Notes under the pieces: generated by a model
Told to the model about the DNA's origin: nothing
Databases searched by the model: none
What the model saw: only the letters and a program-made list of their open reading frames with translations
Position numbers and translations under genes: made by a program
In this document: positions 1 through 9,691 of the stretch, one piece after another
How the letters are laid out: each line of letters begins with the position of its first letter
Position numbering within the stretch: position 1 is the first letter of the stretch
Assembly (NCBI RefSeq): GCF_001307315.1
Contig: NZ_LGUC01000001.1
Coordinates: forward strand, 2,356,001-2,420,000
Direction: 5' to 3'
Origin: Halolamina pelagica
GTDB taxonomy: Archaea > Halobacteriota > Halobacteria > Halobacteriales > Haloferacaceae
DNA: 64,000 nt

Positions 1-2
1 AC

Positions 3-494
3 GCGCTCACGCTCGAGCATCTCGAGAACGCGTTCTACCGCGACGGCCTCGCGGGGTTCACCGACGAGGAGCTGATGAACGCCGACGTGCTGAGCGACTA
101 CGGCACGACCGTCCAGGAGAAAGTACCCGGCCACCTCGCGATGGTCGGCGAGCACGAGGCAGCCCACGTCAGCGCGCTGACCGACACCGTCGAACAGCTC
201 GGCGGCACGCCCGTCGAGGAGGCGAACTACGACTTCGGCTACGAGACCCCCTCGGAGTTCCTCGGCGTCGCGAAGGCGCTCGAGAACACCGGCGTCGCGG
301 CATACAAGGGCGCCGCGGGCACCGTCTCGGCCGACGCCGTGTTCGAGGCCGCGATCAGCATCCACTCCGTCGAGGCCCGACACGCGAGCTTCCTCAACGA
401 ACTCAACGTCGAGTCGCCGTTCCCGGCCGGCGTCGACGAGCCGAAGACGATGGCGGAGGTCCAGGAGATCGCCGGGCAGTTCATCGTCGAGTAA
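3..494 (+). CDS. Ferritin-like domain protein, 5' end outside window
   Basis: The reading frame is open from the left edge of the window, so the start lies upstream; 163 residues are visible. The visible part is an all-helical ferritin-like fold (PF13668 type): Glu residues in the first helix (LEHLE), a Glu-His pair in the second (GEHEAAH) and Glu/His in a late helix (VEARH) are placed like di-metal ligands. The family stores or handles iron or has unknown roles in haloarchaea. The fold is clear; the exact function and the true N-terminus are not visible. Confidence 0.75.
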   Translation, partial: ALTLEHLENAFYRDGLAGFTDEELMNADVLSDYGTTVQEKVPGHLAMVGEHEAAHVSALTDTVEQLGGTPVEEANYDFGYETPSEFLGVAKALENTGVAAYKGAAGTVSADAVFEAAISIHSVEARHASFLNELNVESPFPAGVDEPKTMAEVQEIAGQFIVE

Positions 495-544
495 GCCAGC
501 TCACCGACCGTTGGAAGGGCGGTCGGTGGGCTTAGGTAGTCTCG

Positions 545-844
545 GTGGCTCGACCCAGTGTGATGGAGGCGGCCCTCTGGTACGTACTGTCGGGAACCCG
601 TGGCGGGCCCAACCGGGCTCGCGTGCTCCGTGCCGTCGAGGAGCAGCCACGGAACCCGAACCAGCTTGCCGAGGCGCTCAGCCTGAACTACGACACGGTT
701 CGCCACCACCTGGAGGTGTTGGCGGAGAACGACGTCGTCCGCGCCAGCGGCGACGACTACGGCGCGGTGTACCTGCCGACGGAGCGCGCCCGGAACCACT
801 GGGACGTGGTCGAGGAGATCACCAGCCAACTAGAGCAACCATGA
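545..844 (+). CDS. Winged-helix (ArsR-like) DNA-binding protein
   Basis: A 99-residue protein starting at GTG. It contains a helix-turn-helix with the NYDTVRHHLEVL recognition helix followed by a beta-wing (VVRASGDDYGAVYLPT), the layout of ArsR-type winged-helix regulators. No metal-binding cysteines are present, so metal sensing is unlikely. It lies 33 bases before a small membrane protein and close to other membrane genes, and may regulate them or the neighbouring oxidase genes; that link is inference from position only. Confidence 0.75.
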   Translation: MARPSVMEAALWYVLSGTRGGPNRARVLRAVEEQPRNPNQLAEALSLNYDTVRHHLEVLAENDVVRASGDDYGAVYLPTERARNHWDVVEEITSQLEQP

Positions 845-877
845 GCCCGAACACACGCAGCACGGGGAGCCCCACCG

Positions 878-1183
878 ATGAGCACGCTTGTCACCGCCGC
901 ACAGGTCGCTGTCGGCATCAACGTACTGCTGCTGCTGGGGCTCTGCTGGGTCTGGGGGCAGAACTACGCCCAGCTCCGCTCGAAGCACACGCTGGGAATG
1001 CTCGTGTTCGCGGTGCTGTTGCTGGCGGAGAACGGGTTCTCGCTCTACTACTACCTCGTCGATCCGACGCTCTCGGCGTGGTTCAGCACGAGCGTGCCCG
1101 ACCCCGCGTGGCACGCGATGCTGCTGTTCCACGTGCTGGAGACGCTCGCCCTCGCGTTCCTGGCCTGGGTCACGTTCGACTGA
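878..1183 (+). CDS. Small three-helix membrane protein, function unknown
   Basis: A 101-residue protein with about three hydrophobic helices (roughly residues 5-25, 38-60 and 78-99) and a conserved-looking YYYLVDPT segment between helices 2 and 3. It follows the winged-helix gene closely and probably shares its transcript. I do not recognise a named family; the setting beside oxidase genes suggests a membrane or respiratory accessory role, which is inference. Confidence 0.65.
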   Translation: MSTLVTAAQVAVGINVLLLLGLCWVWGQNYAQLRSKHTLGMLVFAVLLLAENGFSLYYYLVDPTLSAWFSTSVPDPAWHAMLLFHVLETLALAFLAWVTFD

Positions 1184-1205
1184 GGCGCACGACGAAGAAA
1201 CGAAT

Positions 1206-1213
1206 CTTTATAC
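1206..1213 (+). promoter_or_regulatory. TATA box upstream of the 1250 gene
   Basis: The sequence tttatacg lies about 40 bases upstream of the ATG at 1250, fitting an archaeal TATA box with a short leader. Confidence 0.5.
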
Positions 1214-1249
1214 GCTCGCCGCGGCCATTCTTCGCTAACGGAGCGCACT

Positions 1250-1678
1250 ATGGCATCGACGATCTACCTCGTGAGTGCGGCGTTGATGGTCCTCCTCCTG
1301 CTCGCCGTCGTCGGGGCAGTGATGGGCCGGAACTGGAAAGCTTACACACCGACCTTGCGGAACGACCAGTCGGTCTGGAGCGCACTCGCCGGCAACGAGG
1401 CGGTCTGGACCCTGGCGTTCATCGTCGCCGCACTCGCAGTCGGCGGCGGCGCGGCGTTGTTCGTGAGCGGGGACGTCTACTCCGGCTCGCTAGTCAACGC
1501 CGGGGGTATCGCAGTCGCCATCGCGCTGGCGGTGGCGTTCCTCTTCTACCTCTTCTACGGTACCTACGCGGCCGCGAAGGCGCGGGGCTACCGGCGCGCG
1601 GCGGCCGTGATGGCCGCCTCGTGGATGCTGGGGCTGCTGGTCGTCGTCGGGATCACGCTGAACCTGCTGCTGGCCTGA
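1250..1678 (+). CDS. Four-helix membrane protein, function unknown
   Basis: A 142-residue hydrophobic protein with about four transmembrane segments (near residues 4-25, 50-70, 80-102 and 118-140). Charged loops are short. It has its own TATA box, then another membrane protein follows about 50 bases downstream. No family is recognised with certainty. The local cluster of membrane proteins next to cytochrome oxidase genes hints at a shared role in the respiratory membrane, which is inference. Confidence 0.65.
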   Translation: MASTIYLVSAALMVLLLLAVVGAVMGRNWKAYTPTLRNDQSVWSALAGNEAVWTLAFIVAALAVGGGAALFVSGDVYSGSLVNAGGIAVAIALAVAFLFYLFYGTYAAAKARGYRRAAAVMAASWMLGLLVVVGITLNLLLA

Positions 1679-1727
1679 CCCGGTTGCGAAACGTTCCTGT
1701 AGCTCCCCTTCAGAACACCGGAGAGAC

Positions 1728-3161
1728 GTGTGTGATCACCGCCGGCGCGCGGCATCGCCAACGGCTCGACTCCGGAGAGTCGCGCGGTCCTGCGCTGGCG
1801 GGTGGTTTGCGGTGCTGTCGGCGCTGAGCCTGTTCGCTGCGCCCGCTCGTGGGCACGGCGGCCCGGGGATCACGGCCAGCGAGGTTGGCGCGCCGACGTG
1901 GCTGTTCCTGCTCAGCGGCGCCGCGGGCGTCGGCATCGCCCTCCTGCTCACGAGCGTCGTCATCGACCGCGACGTCCTGGCGGCGTACTACGGCCGGCGG
2001 CGCTCGGTTCCCGCCGGCGCGACGATACGCTACTGGGGCGGCCGCGTCGGCGGCGCCGTTGGCCTCCTCGGTCTCGCTTGGGTGCTTGCCGGTGGACTGC
2101 TCGGCCCGCGCGAGGCCGGGCGGAACGTCGCGGTGTTGCTGATCTGGGTGCTCTGGTGGGTCGGCCTCGCCGCGGGCACGTACCTCGTGGGGAACGGCTG
2201 GCCCGCACTCGACCCCTTCCGCCGCCTCGCGGCCGCGCTACCGACTGCCGAGTGGCTCTCGCTGCCCGGCTGGGTCGGCCGCTGGCCCGCCGTCGCCGGC
2301 CTGCTACTGCTCGTCTGGCTGGAAATCGTGACCGCGGTGGCCGCCGATCCGCGACAGCTCACGGCGGTCGTCGTCGCCTATCTCGCCGCGACGCTGATCG
2401 GGAGCGTGCTGTTCGGCCGGGAGCCGTGGCGCCGACAGATCGACCCGGTTACCGGCGTGTTCGACCTGTTCGGACGCGTCGCGCCGCTCCAGCGCGCCGG
2501 CGACGGCCTAGTACTGACCGCCCCGGGCGCCACACTCGCTCGGACTGATACCGACGCGACCACGCGGGCCAGCGAGGTCGGCTTCGTGCTGGCGCTGCTG
2601 TGGGTGACGCTCTTCGACGGGGTGGTCGCCACGCCGGCCTGGCAGTCGCTCGCGGCGCCGATCGTTCGCGGCGGTCTCCCCGGCCCGCTATCGTACTTCG
2701 CCGCGATGCTCGGCGGGTACGCGCTCCTGTTCGGAGGGTACTGGCTCGCCTCAGCGATCGTGCGCCGGACCGGGCAGACGTACCTGTCGACCTCGCGCAT
2801 CGCCGCCGCGTTCGCGCCCACGCTGGTGCCGCTGGCCGCGGGCTATCACCTCGGCCACTACCTGCCGTATCTCCTCACCCAACTGCCGGCGGCGGTCGTC
2901 GTCGGCCTGAACCCCTTCTCCCCGCCGAGCGCGCCGCCAGCGCTCGTGCTGCCGGGGTGGGTCGGCTGGATCGCCCCCCTCGCCGTGCTGACCGGACACC
3001 TGCTCGGGGTCTGGACCGCTCACAGCCGTGCGGTCGAGCTGTTCACCGGGCGGGAGCAGTCCATCCGGAGCCAGTTCCCGTACGTGGTCGTAATGGTGCT
3101 GTACGCGATCACGGCGCTGTGGCTGCTCACGCAGCCGACGATCGACACCCCGTTCGTCTGA
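1728..3161 (+). CDS. Multi-pass membrane protein with N-terminal signal-like segment
   Basis: A 477-residue polytopic membrane protein with roughly ten to twelve hydrophobic segments. The GTG at 1728 gives an Arg-rich N-terminus followed by a hydrophobic, signal-like stretch ending near ARGHGG. A second in-frame GTG at 1812 would start directly at that stretch and is an alternative start. No catalytic motif is evident and I do not recognise the family. It is the last plus-strand gene of the cluster and faces the phosphoesterase gene convergently. Confidence 0.65.
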   Translation: MCDHRRRAASPTARLRRVARSCAGGWFAVLSALSLFAAPARGHGGPGITASEVGAPTWLFLLSGAAGVGIALLLTSVVIDRDVLAAYYGRRRSVPAGATIRYWGGRVGGAVGLLGLAWVLAGGLLGPREAGRNVAVLLIWVLWWVGLAAGTYLVGNGWPALDPFRRLAAALPTAEWLSLPGWVGRWPAVAGLLLLVWLEIVTAVAADPRQLTAVVVAYLAATLIGSVLFGREPWRRQIDPVTGVFDLFGRVAPLQRAGDGLVLTAPGATLARTDTDATTRASEVGFVLALLWVTLFDGVVATPAWQSLAAPIVRGGLPGPLSYFAAMLGGYALLFGGYWLASAIVRRTGQTYLSTSRIAAAFAPTLVPLAAGYHLGHYLPYLLTQLPAAVVVGLNPFSPPSAPPALVLPGWVGWIAPLAVLTGHLLGVWTAHSRAVELFTGREQSIRSQFPYVVVMVLYAITALWLLTQPTIDTPFV

Positions 3162-3183
3162 TCGTTCCCGCGGACGGCGACGC

Positions 3184-3804
3184 TCAGTCCTCGTGGAGCG
3201 TTACTTCGATCTCGCCGTCACCGGCACGGACGGTCATCATCGTCGCCCGCTCGGCGGGGTCGGCGCCGGTGACCGAGCCGGGGTTGAGAACGCGAACCCC
3301 TTCGTGGACGGTGTCCTCGACGACGTGGGTGTGGCCGCCGACGCCGACGACCGTGTCGCCGGGCTCGTTCCGGCCACGCGCTCGGGCCGTGTCCGCGATC
3401 GCGTCGGCCCACTCCTCGCCGCGGAGAACGAGCCCCGCCTCGCTCTCGATCGTCGCGTCGAAGGACGTGATCTCGCCGTCGTCGGTTCGTTCCATCGCCG
3501 TCTCGACGGCGGCCGCGTCGACGGCCGCGGCGACGGGGTTGATCGTCCCGTGAGTGACGACGAACGTGACGCCGCCAGCCGTGACCGAATCCACCGCTGG
3601 GAGACCGAGGTCGTCGGGGTCGACGTTGCCGTGGACCGCCGTCAGCTCGTTGGCGAGGTCACGCACCTCGTCGAGAACGTCGCTTGTCGCGAAATCACCC
3701 GCGTGGATCGTGTGGTCGGCGGCCGCGATCCGCTCGCGGAACCGATCGGGGAGGGTCTGTTGCCGCTCGGGGATGTGGCTGTCGGAGATAACTGCCAACT
3801 CCAT
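3184..3804 (-). CDS. Metallophosphoesterase, YfcE/MJ0936 type
   Basis: A 206-residue calcineurin-like phosphoesterase. The di-metal motifs appear in order: SDSHIP near the N-terminus, HAGDF, VHGNVD, THG and GGHTHV near the C-terminus. This is the layout of the small YfcE/MJ0936 phosphodiesterases, which cleave phosphodiesters with Mn or Ni. It is intact and of normal length. The in vivo substrate is not known from sequence. It lies between the membrane-protein cluster and the oxidase operon. Confidence 0.85.
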   Translation of the reverse strand: MELAVISDSHIPERQQTLPDRFRERIAAADHTIHAGDFATSDVLDEVRDLANELTAVHGNVDPDDLGLPAVDSVTAGGVTFVVTHGTINPVAAAVDAAAVETAMERTDDGEITSFDATIESEAGLVLRGEEWADAIADTARARGRNEPGDTVVGVGGHTHVVEDTVHEGVRVLNPGSVTGADPAERATMMTVRAGDGEIEVTLHED

Positions 3805-3906
3805 GGCTCGTGGTTTCAGCGAGCCGTCAAAACCGTACCGGCTGTGTGCGGGCGTCGCTCGTGAACGGGATATCGTCGAAAAACCGCGGTCGTTCGCGAC
3901 GGCGCC

Positions 3907-4176
3907 TTACAGGATCGAGTACGACGCCGCGACCGTGAGCGCCAGGAAGCCGACGAAGCCCAGCAGCAACACGTACGTCACCGAGCGGGGCTCCCAGACG
4001 AGATGCTGGAAGTAGCCCGCGACGACCACCGCCTTGATCAGCGAGAAGACGGTGATCAGCCCGAGCGCGAGCATGTAGCTGCTCTCGAGCAGCCCGATCT
4101 GCTCGACGCCGACCTGCAGCGTCGCGATGACGAACAGTGCCACGTAGATTCCGGTGTAGAGTTTTGTTCGTGCCAT
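3907..4176 (-). CDS. Cytochrome c oxidase subunit IV family protein
   Basis: An 89-residue membrane protein beginning MARTKLYTG with three transmembrane helices and an internal HLVWEPR segment. Size, three-helix layout and position directly after the subunit I+III gene (4 bases between genes) match the small subunit IV of prokaryotic heme-copper oxidases. The frame is open further upstream, but that region is the end of the I+III gene, so the ATG at 4176 is chosen. It is the last gene of the oxidase operon. Confidence 0.8.
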   Translation of the reverse strand: MARTKLYTGIYVALFVIATLQVGVEQIGLLESSYMLALGLITVFSLIKAVVVAGYFQHLVWEPRSVTYVLLLGFVGFLALTVAASYSIL

Positions 4177-4180
4177 TGGT

Positions 4181-6697
4181 CTAGACGATGTAGAACAGCG
4201 GGAACAGGAACAGCCACACGATGTCGACGAAGTGCCAGTACAGGCCGAAGTACTCGAGCGTCTCGTCGTTCCCATCCGTGTACGCACCGTTCCAGGCCCG
4301 CCAGATGAGGTAAGCCGTGATCAGCAGCCCGGCGATCACGTGGCCCATGTGCAGCCCCGTCGTGAGGTAGTACGTCGAGGCACGCACGCTGGAGTCCAGC
4401 CCGGTGCCCTCGCTGAACAGGACGACCCACTCGATGGCCTTGTTCGCGAGGAAGCCCAGCCCGAGCAGGAACGTCAGTCCGAGGCTGGCGACGACGCCCT
4501 TCCGACTGCGCTTCTGGGCGGCCACCAGCGCGAGGATCACCGTGAACGAACTGGTCAGCAGCAGGTACGTGTTGACCAGTCCCGGGATCGGGTTGTGCGG
4601 GATCGGATGCCAGTGCGTCCAGCCGTACGCCACACGCAGGAAGATGGCGGCGCCGATGAACGCCCCGAACAGCACCACGTCGGAGGCGAGGAACACCCAC
4701 ATCCCCATCTTCGTGTTCTCGACCCCCTCGAACGGCCACGCTTCGCCGAGGCCGCCCTCGTGGGCCGTGAAGTTCTCGTAGCCCATCGCCGTGGTAGAGC
4801 CGATCAGGCCGAGCACGCCCAGCACCGAAGCCCCCTGGTAGAACAGCCCTTCGAGGCCGGCCGGGAAGCTCCCGACCTGCAGCCCCGAGAGGCCGATCGC
4901 GGTCACGACCGTGAACAGCCCGATCGCCGCGGGCCAGATGCTCGCGTGATCGACGTGAACGTCGTCACCGTGACCCGGTTCGAGTGCCGCGTGGCCACCG
5001 TCCGTGGCGGCCGTGCCGCCGTCGGCGGCCGCGGCGGCCGTCGCGCTGTCGTCCAGGAACTCCAGGTTCCCGCTCGTGTAGCTCGGCTTGCCGGGGAAGT
5101 TATCGATCGGCGGCGGCGAGGCGACTGCCCACTCCGCCGTCGTCGAGTACGGCCACGGGTTCGCCGCGGCGTCGTCGCCGGTGACGATGCTCTTCCCGAG
5201 GTTGTAGATGATCAGCAGGAACGCGATCCCGAGGATCACCGCGCCCACGGAGGCGAGTCGGTGCCAGCCGACGTACTCCGGCCGGTAGGCGAACACGCGC
5301 CGGGGCGTCCCCCACGCGAGGAACAGCGGGAAGTACAGCATGTTGAACCCGGTGAAGTACACCGCGAAGCTCAGCTTCCCGAGGAACTCGTCGTACGTTT
5401 TCCCGGTCATCTTCGGGAACCAGTAGAACAGGGCTGCGACCAGCCCCGTCGCCCCCGAGACCATCACGTAGTGGAAGTGCGCGACGACCCAGTAGGTGCC
5501 GCGGAACTCGTAGTCGAGCACGACCGCACCGAGGAACACACCGGTGATGCCGCCGACGATGAACAGCACGAGCGCGCCGAAGGCGTACAGCATCGGCGTG
5601 TCCCACCTGATCCGTCCCTTGATCAGGGTGTAGATCAGCGCGAACACCATCAGGTCGAACGGGAGCGAGATCCCGATGGTGGTCGCCATGAACAGCGTCT
5701 TCACCTCGAGGTTGATCGAGGTGAGGAACATGTGGTGCATCCAGACGATGAAGCTCTGGAGCGCCACCAGCACCATCGAGACGATGAACCACTTGCGGCC
5801 GACGATCCGGTTACCCGAGAACGTCTGGAAGATCTCCGCCATCGCGCCCAGCGCGGGGAAGAACACGATGTACACCTCGGGGTGACCGAAGAACCAGAAC
5901 AGGTGGGTCCACAGCACCGACCCGCCCGCGGTCGTCGCCGCGAAGTAGGTCGTCCCGAGCATGCGGTCCGAGAGCAGGATCATGACTGCCGCCAGCAGCG
6001 CCGCGAAGGCGAGCAGCATCATCCAGACGGTCAGCAGCCACGACCACGTGAACAGCGGGAGCGAGCGCATCGTCAGCCCGGGCGCCCGCATGCGGTGGAT
6101 CGTCGTGATGAAGTTCACGCCACCGACAGTGACCGAGGCACAGAACACGACGATGGCGAACACCGTCGTCGTCGCCCCGATACTCGGCATGAACGCCGGA
6201 ATGTTCAGCGGGGCGTACAGCGTCCAGCCGCCCGCGTAGGAGCTACCCAGGAAGAACGACGCGAACACCAGGATCCCCGAAGCGAGGTAGAGCCAGTAGG
6301 ACAGCGCGTTCAGCCGCGGGAACGCCAGGTCCTCGGCCCCGATCTGCAGCGGGACGATGTAGTTCGCGAAGCCTGTTGCGAACGGTGAGATGAACCAGAA
6401 CACCATGATCAGGCCGTGCAGCGAGACGGCCTGGTTGTACGCCATCGCGGAGAGGACGCCCGTCCCCGGCGCCCGCGGGCTCCACATCTGGGCGCGGATC
6501 AGCAACGCAAGCACCCCGCCGAAGACGAGGAAGAACATCGCGGTCGCGAGGTACAGAAGCCCCACGTCCTTGTGGTTGGTCGTGACGAGCCAGCGCTTCA
6601 GCGACCACCGTGGCGGCAGGTGGTCGTCGTCGTGGCTGTCACCCGGCAGTGCCGTCGCCGTGCCGCCGTCCGTTCGTGGTTGGTTGTCGTCAGTCAT
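4181..6697 (-). CDS. coxA: Heme-copper cytochrome oxidase, fused subunits I and III
   Basis: An 838-residue fusion. Roughly residues 25-560 are subunit I: the heme a ligand in SLHGLIMVFW, the WTHLFWFFGHPEVYI segment with the CuB His and cross-linked Tyr, the HH pair in WMHHMFL and the HFHYVM heme ligands. After a Gly/Ala-rich linker with an acidic insert, residues from about 600 onward are subunit III (GLHMGHVIAG, YWHFVDIVW). It reduces oxygen and pumps protons as the terminal oxidase of the cytoplasmic membrane. It sits 3 bases after subunit II and just before subunit IV on one transcript. Confidence 0.95.
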   Translation of the reverse strand: MTDDNQPRTDGGTATALPGDSHDDDHLPPRWSLKRWLVTTNHKDVGLLYLATAMFFLVFGGVLALLIRAQMWSPRAPGTGVLSAMAYNQAVSLHGLIMVFWFISPFATGFANYIVPLQIGAEDLAFPRLNALSYWLYLASGILVFASFFLGSSYAGGWTLYAPLNIPAFMPSIGATTTVFAIVVFCASVTVGGVNFITTIHRMRAPGLTMRSLPLFTWSWLLTVWMMLLAFAALLAAVMILLSDRMLGTTYFAATTAGGSVLWTHLFWFFGHPEVYIVFFPALGAMAEIFQTFSGNRIVGRKWFIVSMVLVALQSFIVWMHHMFLTSINLEVKTLFMATTIGISLPFDLMVFALIYTLIKGRIRWDTPMLYAFGALVLFIVGGITGVFLGAVVLDYEFRGTYWVVAHFHYVMVSGATGLVAALFYWFPKMTGKTYDEFLGKLSFAVYFTGFNMLYFPLFLAWGTPRRVFAYRPEYVGWHRLASVGAVILGIAFLLIIYNLGKSIVTGDDAAANPWPYSTTAEWAVASPPPIDNFPGKPSYTSGNLEFLDDSATAAAAADGGTAATDGGHAALEPGHGDDVHVDHASIWPAAIGLFTVVTAIGLSGLQVGSFPAGLEGLFYQGASVLGVLGLIGSTTAMGYENFTAHEGGLGEAWPFEGVENTKMGMWVFLASDVVLFGAFIGAAIFLRVAYGWTHWHPIPHNPIPGLVNTYLLLTSSFTVILALVAAQKRSRKGVVASLGLTFLLGLGFLANKAIEWVVLFSEGTGLDSSVRASTYYLTTGLHMGHVIAGLLITAYLIWRAWNGAYTDGNDETLEYFGLYWHFVDIVWLFLFPLFYIV

Positions 6698-6700
6698 GCG

Positions 6701-7443
6701 TTACACCCCCGCCGCCGCGACGTTGGCGGCGGTATCGTTGTTCGCGGACGCGCTCTGGGAGTCGTACCAGTCCTGGTACGCCTCCTGATCCATCACGATG
6801 ATGTCCGCGTCCATGTAGGAGTGACCCTGGCCACATAGCTCGTAACAGTGGGCCGAGTAGTTGCCAGTGTCGGACGCCTTGAACCACGTATCGGTCGTCT
6901 CACCCGGAATCGCGTCCGTCTTCACCTTGAGCTCCGGGATGCCGAAGTTGTGGAACACGTCGGCCGAGGTCACCCGTAAGTTCACTTGCGTGTCCACGGG
7001 GACACGGAGCGTGTTGGTCGTGTTCACCCCCGTGTAGTCACCGCCGTCGTCGAGGTAGTGGAAGTTCCAGCCGAACTGGTACCCCTCGACCTCGACGTTG
7101 ACGCCCTGCTCGCCCGTCTGCCCCTCGACGAACAGCAGCGTGCCGTAGGTCCACGCGATGAGCGAGATGACGATGATCGCGCTCAGACCCAGCGAGAGGA
7201 ACAGCTTCTTGCCTTTCCCCCGCCGGTCGGGACCTCGCCGAGCTTTGGGCGGTCCTCTTCGTCGACACCGCCCTGGTAGCTGTATTTGTACGCATTGTAC
7301 AACATGTAGCCGATCACGACGGCTCCTACGAGGGTTCCGAGCCCGAGGAACACCCAGTAGATCTCGCTGAACACTTGCACCCGTGTGCCTTGGGGAACGA
7401 GCCCGCTCTGGAGCACGGATGCGGCTGTGGAATCAGGTATCAT
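6701..7443 (-). CDS. coxB: Cytochrome c oxidase subunit II (one-base frameshift)
   Basis: Subunit II, which takes electrons from the donor at its CuA centre. Two N-terminal transmembrane helices (about residues 22-45 and 68-92) are followed by the cupredoxin domain with FHNFGIP and the CuA ligands in HCYELCGQGHSYM. The frame breaks in a C run at 7217-7221 on the plus strand (G run in the gene) inside the loop between the helices; restoring one G gives 247 residues in one frame. The start is the ATG at 7443 (MIPDSTAAS); upstream in-frame codons look like non-coding sequence. It is the first gene of the operon. Confidence 0.9.
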
Positions 7444-7618
7444 CGGCGGCCTTGATACAGGGTACTCGCTTCGCTCTGACCTTAGTGGTTTCGAACGCTC
7501 ACGCGCGCGCGAGCGAGAAGTCGACAACACACCGACCTGTCAGGCGAATCGCGACGGGGTGGGCGCGGCCCCGAATCGGCGTCGCGGAGGGTCCGGAGAT
7601 AGTGTGGTCGAGAGACAG

Positions 7619-7626
7619 GCATAAGG
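7619..7626 (+). promoter_or_regulatory. TATA box of the aldehyde ferredoxin oxidoreductase gene
   Basis: The sequence gcataagg is centred about 28 bases before the ATG at 7650, implying a leaderless transcript. The space 7444-7649 separates this gene from the divergent oxidase operon. Confidence 0.55.
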
Positions 7627-7649
7627 CTGGCCACACACACAGTCTGAGT

Positions 7650-9328
7650 ATGCTTCACGCAGAGGGACCGATGCTCTCCGTCGACGTCGGCGACCGCAGC
7701 GCCGACGCCGTCGACATCGACGACGTGCTCGCGCGCACCATCGGCGGCCGCGCGACGGCGACCGCATTAGCCCACGACCGTATCCCGTTCGACGCCGACC
7801 CGTTCGGCCCGGAGAACCGCGCGTACCTCTCGACGGGACCGATGCAGATGAGCAACATGTCGTTCACCGGCCGGATGAACATGACCGGCCTGTCGCCGCT
7901 GACCGACGGGCTCGTCTCCACGAACGCCGGCGGGTATCTCTCCCGGAACTTCGCCGGCGCGGGGCTCTCGGTGCTCGAACTCGTCGGCGAGAGCGACGAA
8001 CTGCTCGCGGTCCACGTCACCGACGGCCCCGAGGGGCCGGAAGTCCAGTTCGAGGAGGTCCCGAGCTCGAGGGCGCCGAGACGAGTCGCGTCTCCGCGTA
8101 CATGGAGACCCACCACGATCTCGGCCCGGAGAACTGCATCACGATCGGGCCAGCGGGGGAGAACCTCGTGCGCTTCGCGTCGGTGATGACGTTCGACTCC
8201 CGGGCGTTCGGCCGCGGCGGTATCGGCGCCATCCTGGGGAGCAAGAACGTCAAGTGCGTCACGTTCGAGGGCGACTCCGCGCCCGAGATCGAGATCGCCG
8301 ACCCGCCGGCCTCGGACGTGCACCGCGAGGCCGCGACCAGCGACGACCTGATGCGGCGCCAGGGGACGACGGGGAACACGGAGTTCATCAACGACAACTT
8401 CTCGATCCCGACGCGATACTTCGACGACTACGAGTTCGAGAGCATCGAGAACATCGGCGGCAACGCCGTCGAGGAGAAGAAGTACAAGAAAGGCGCCTGC
8501 TCGCAGTGCGCCTACGCCTGCAAGCTCCCCACGAAGGACGAGGAACGCGGCGTCGAGACCGAAGGGCCGGAGTTCGAGACGGTGTACTCCTTCGGCACCT
8601 GCCAGGGCGTCGACGACATCGTCGACGTGATGATCTCGAACGAGCTGTGTGACGAGCTCGGGATGGACACCATCTCCGCGGGCGTCACCGTCGCGGCCTA
8701 CCTCAAGAGCGAGGACGCCTTCGGCGACGCGGAGCTAGTCCACGAGACGCTCGAGAAGATCGCCTACCGCGAGGGGATCGGCGACACCCTCGCGGAGGGG
8801 ACCGCCCGCGCCCACGAGGAGCTCGGCGTCGACAACTACACCGTCAAGGGGATGGAGTTCGCCGCCCACGACGGCCGCACGCTCCACGGCCAGGGGCTCT
8901 CCTACGCCGTCGCGAACCGCGGCGCCGACCACATGTACGGCGGGATGCTCGGCCTGGAGTACTCGGGCGAGGTCGACCCCGAAGGGACGCTCGGCAAAGC
9001 CGAGACGCTCGTGGGGCTGGAGAACCACAACGTCGTCCGGGACTCGGGCGTCGTCTGTGCCTTCGGCGGCGACTACCTCACCGACGAGCGACTGGAGACG
9101 CTACTCGACGCCGACTACGAGGAGCTGCAGGAAGTCGGTGCCCGGACCGTCGAGCGCGAGCGCCACTTCAACAACAAACGCGGGAAGGACGTGGCCGACG
9201 ACAACCTCCCCTACGAGATCCCGGATCTCGCCGAGGCCGTCCAGGAGTACTACGAGGCCCGCGGCTGGAACGACGACGGCACCGTCCCGGACGCGAGCGT
9301 CGACTCGGTCGCGCCCGCGGACGACTGA
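7650..9328 (+). CDS. Aldehyde ferredoxin oxidoreductase (one-base frameshift)
   Basis: A tungsten-pterin enzyme that oxidises aldehydes to acids with ferredoxin as acceptor. The N-terminal domain (about 1-200) includes the GRGGIGAILGSKN cofactor-binding segment. The 4Fe-4S cluster ligands appear in CSQCAYACKLP, and a later conserved cysteine in GVVCAFGG. A missing base in the ccc run at 8060-8062 splits the frame; restoring it gives 559 residues, close to the family norm of about 600. The actual aldehyde substrate cannot be told; haloarchaea carry several paralogues. It faces a MoaD/SAMP-like gene tail to tail. Confidence 0.9.
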
Positions 9329-9368
9329 GGGCCGCTTCGCTCACGACCACTTCGACTGTTTCTCTCAC

Positions 9369-9653
9369 TTACCCGCCGTACACCGAGGGGACGATCCGAA
9401 CCGTGTCGCCCTCACTGAGTTCGGTCGCGAGCCCGTCGAGATGTGTCACGTTCTTCTCGTTGATCGTCACCACCGTCGACCCCGCGGTCTCGTCCGCCTC
9501 CTCGTCGACGATCCGCCCCGCGAGACTCGGGTACGCCGCCTCCAGTTCGCGCAGAATCTCCCCCACGGTCGTTCCCGGATCGTACTCGCCGCCGACGTCT
9601 TCCACGCCGGCGTCGTCGCGGAACGGCCCGAACAGTTTACACTCGACTTGCAC
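9369..9653 (-). CDS. Ubiquitin-like small archaeal modifier / MoaD family protein
   Basis: A 94-residue beta-grasp protein ending in the diglycine YGG that is adenylated and used as sulfur carrier or protein conjugate in this family (SAMP/MoaD/ThiS). It starts at GTG 9653. Conserved-looking features include the KLFGPFRD start, the NEKNV turn and GDTVRIVPSVYGG at the end. The close tail-to-tail position with aldehyde ferredoxin oxidoreductase suggests a role in making that enzyme's pterin cofactor, besides possible protein modification; the neighbour link is inference. Confidence 0.85.
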   Translation of the reverse strand: MQVECKLFGPFRDDAGVEDVGGEYDPGTTVGEILRELEAAYPSLAGRIVDEEADETAGSTVVTINEKNVTHLDGLATELSEGDTVRIVPSVYGG

Positions 9654-9691
9654 GCGTCGACGAAGGGGCGGCGACGAAAAGTAGCCAGCGG

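Noticed and set aside
4232..6388. A 718-residue frame antisense to the oxidase I+III gene
   Set aside because: It is rich in Arg, Asp, His, Glu and Gln in the pattern made by reading the opposite strand of acidic GC-rich genes; the oxidase on the other strand is certain.
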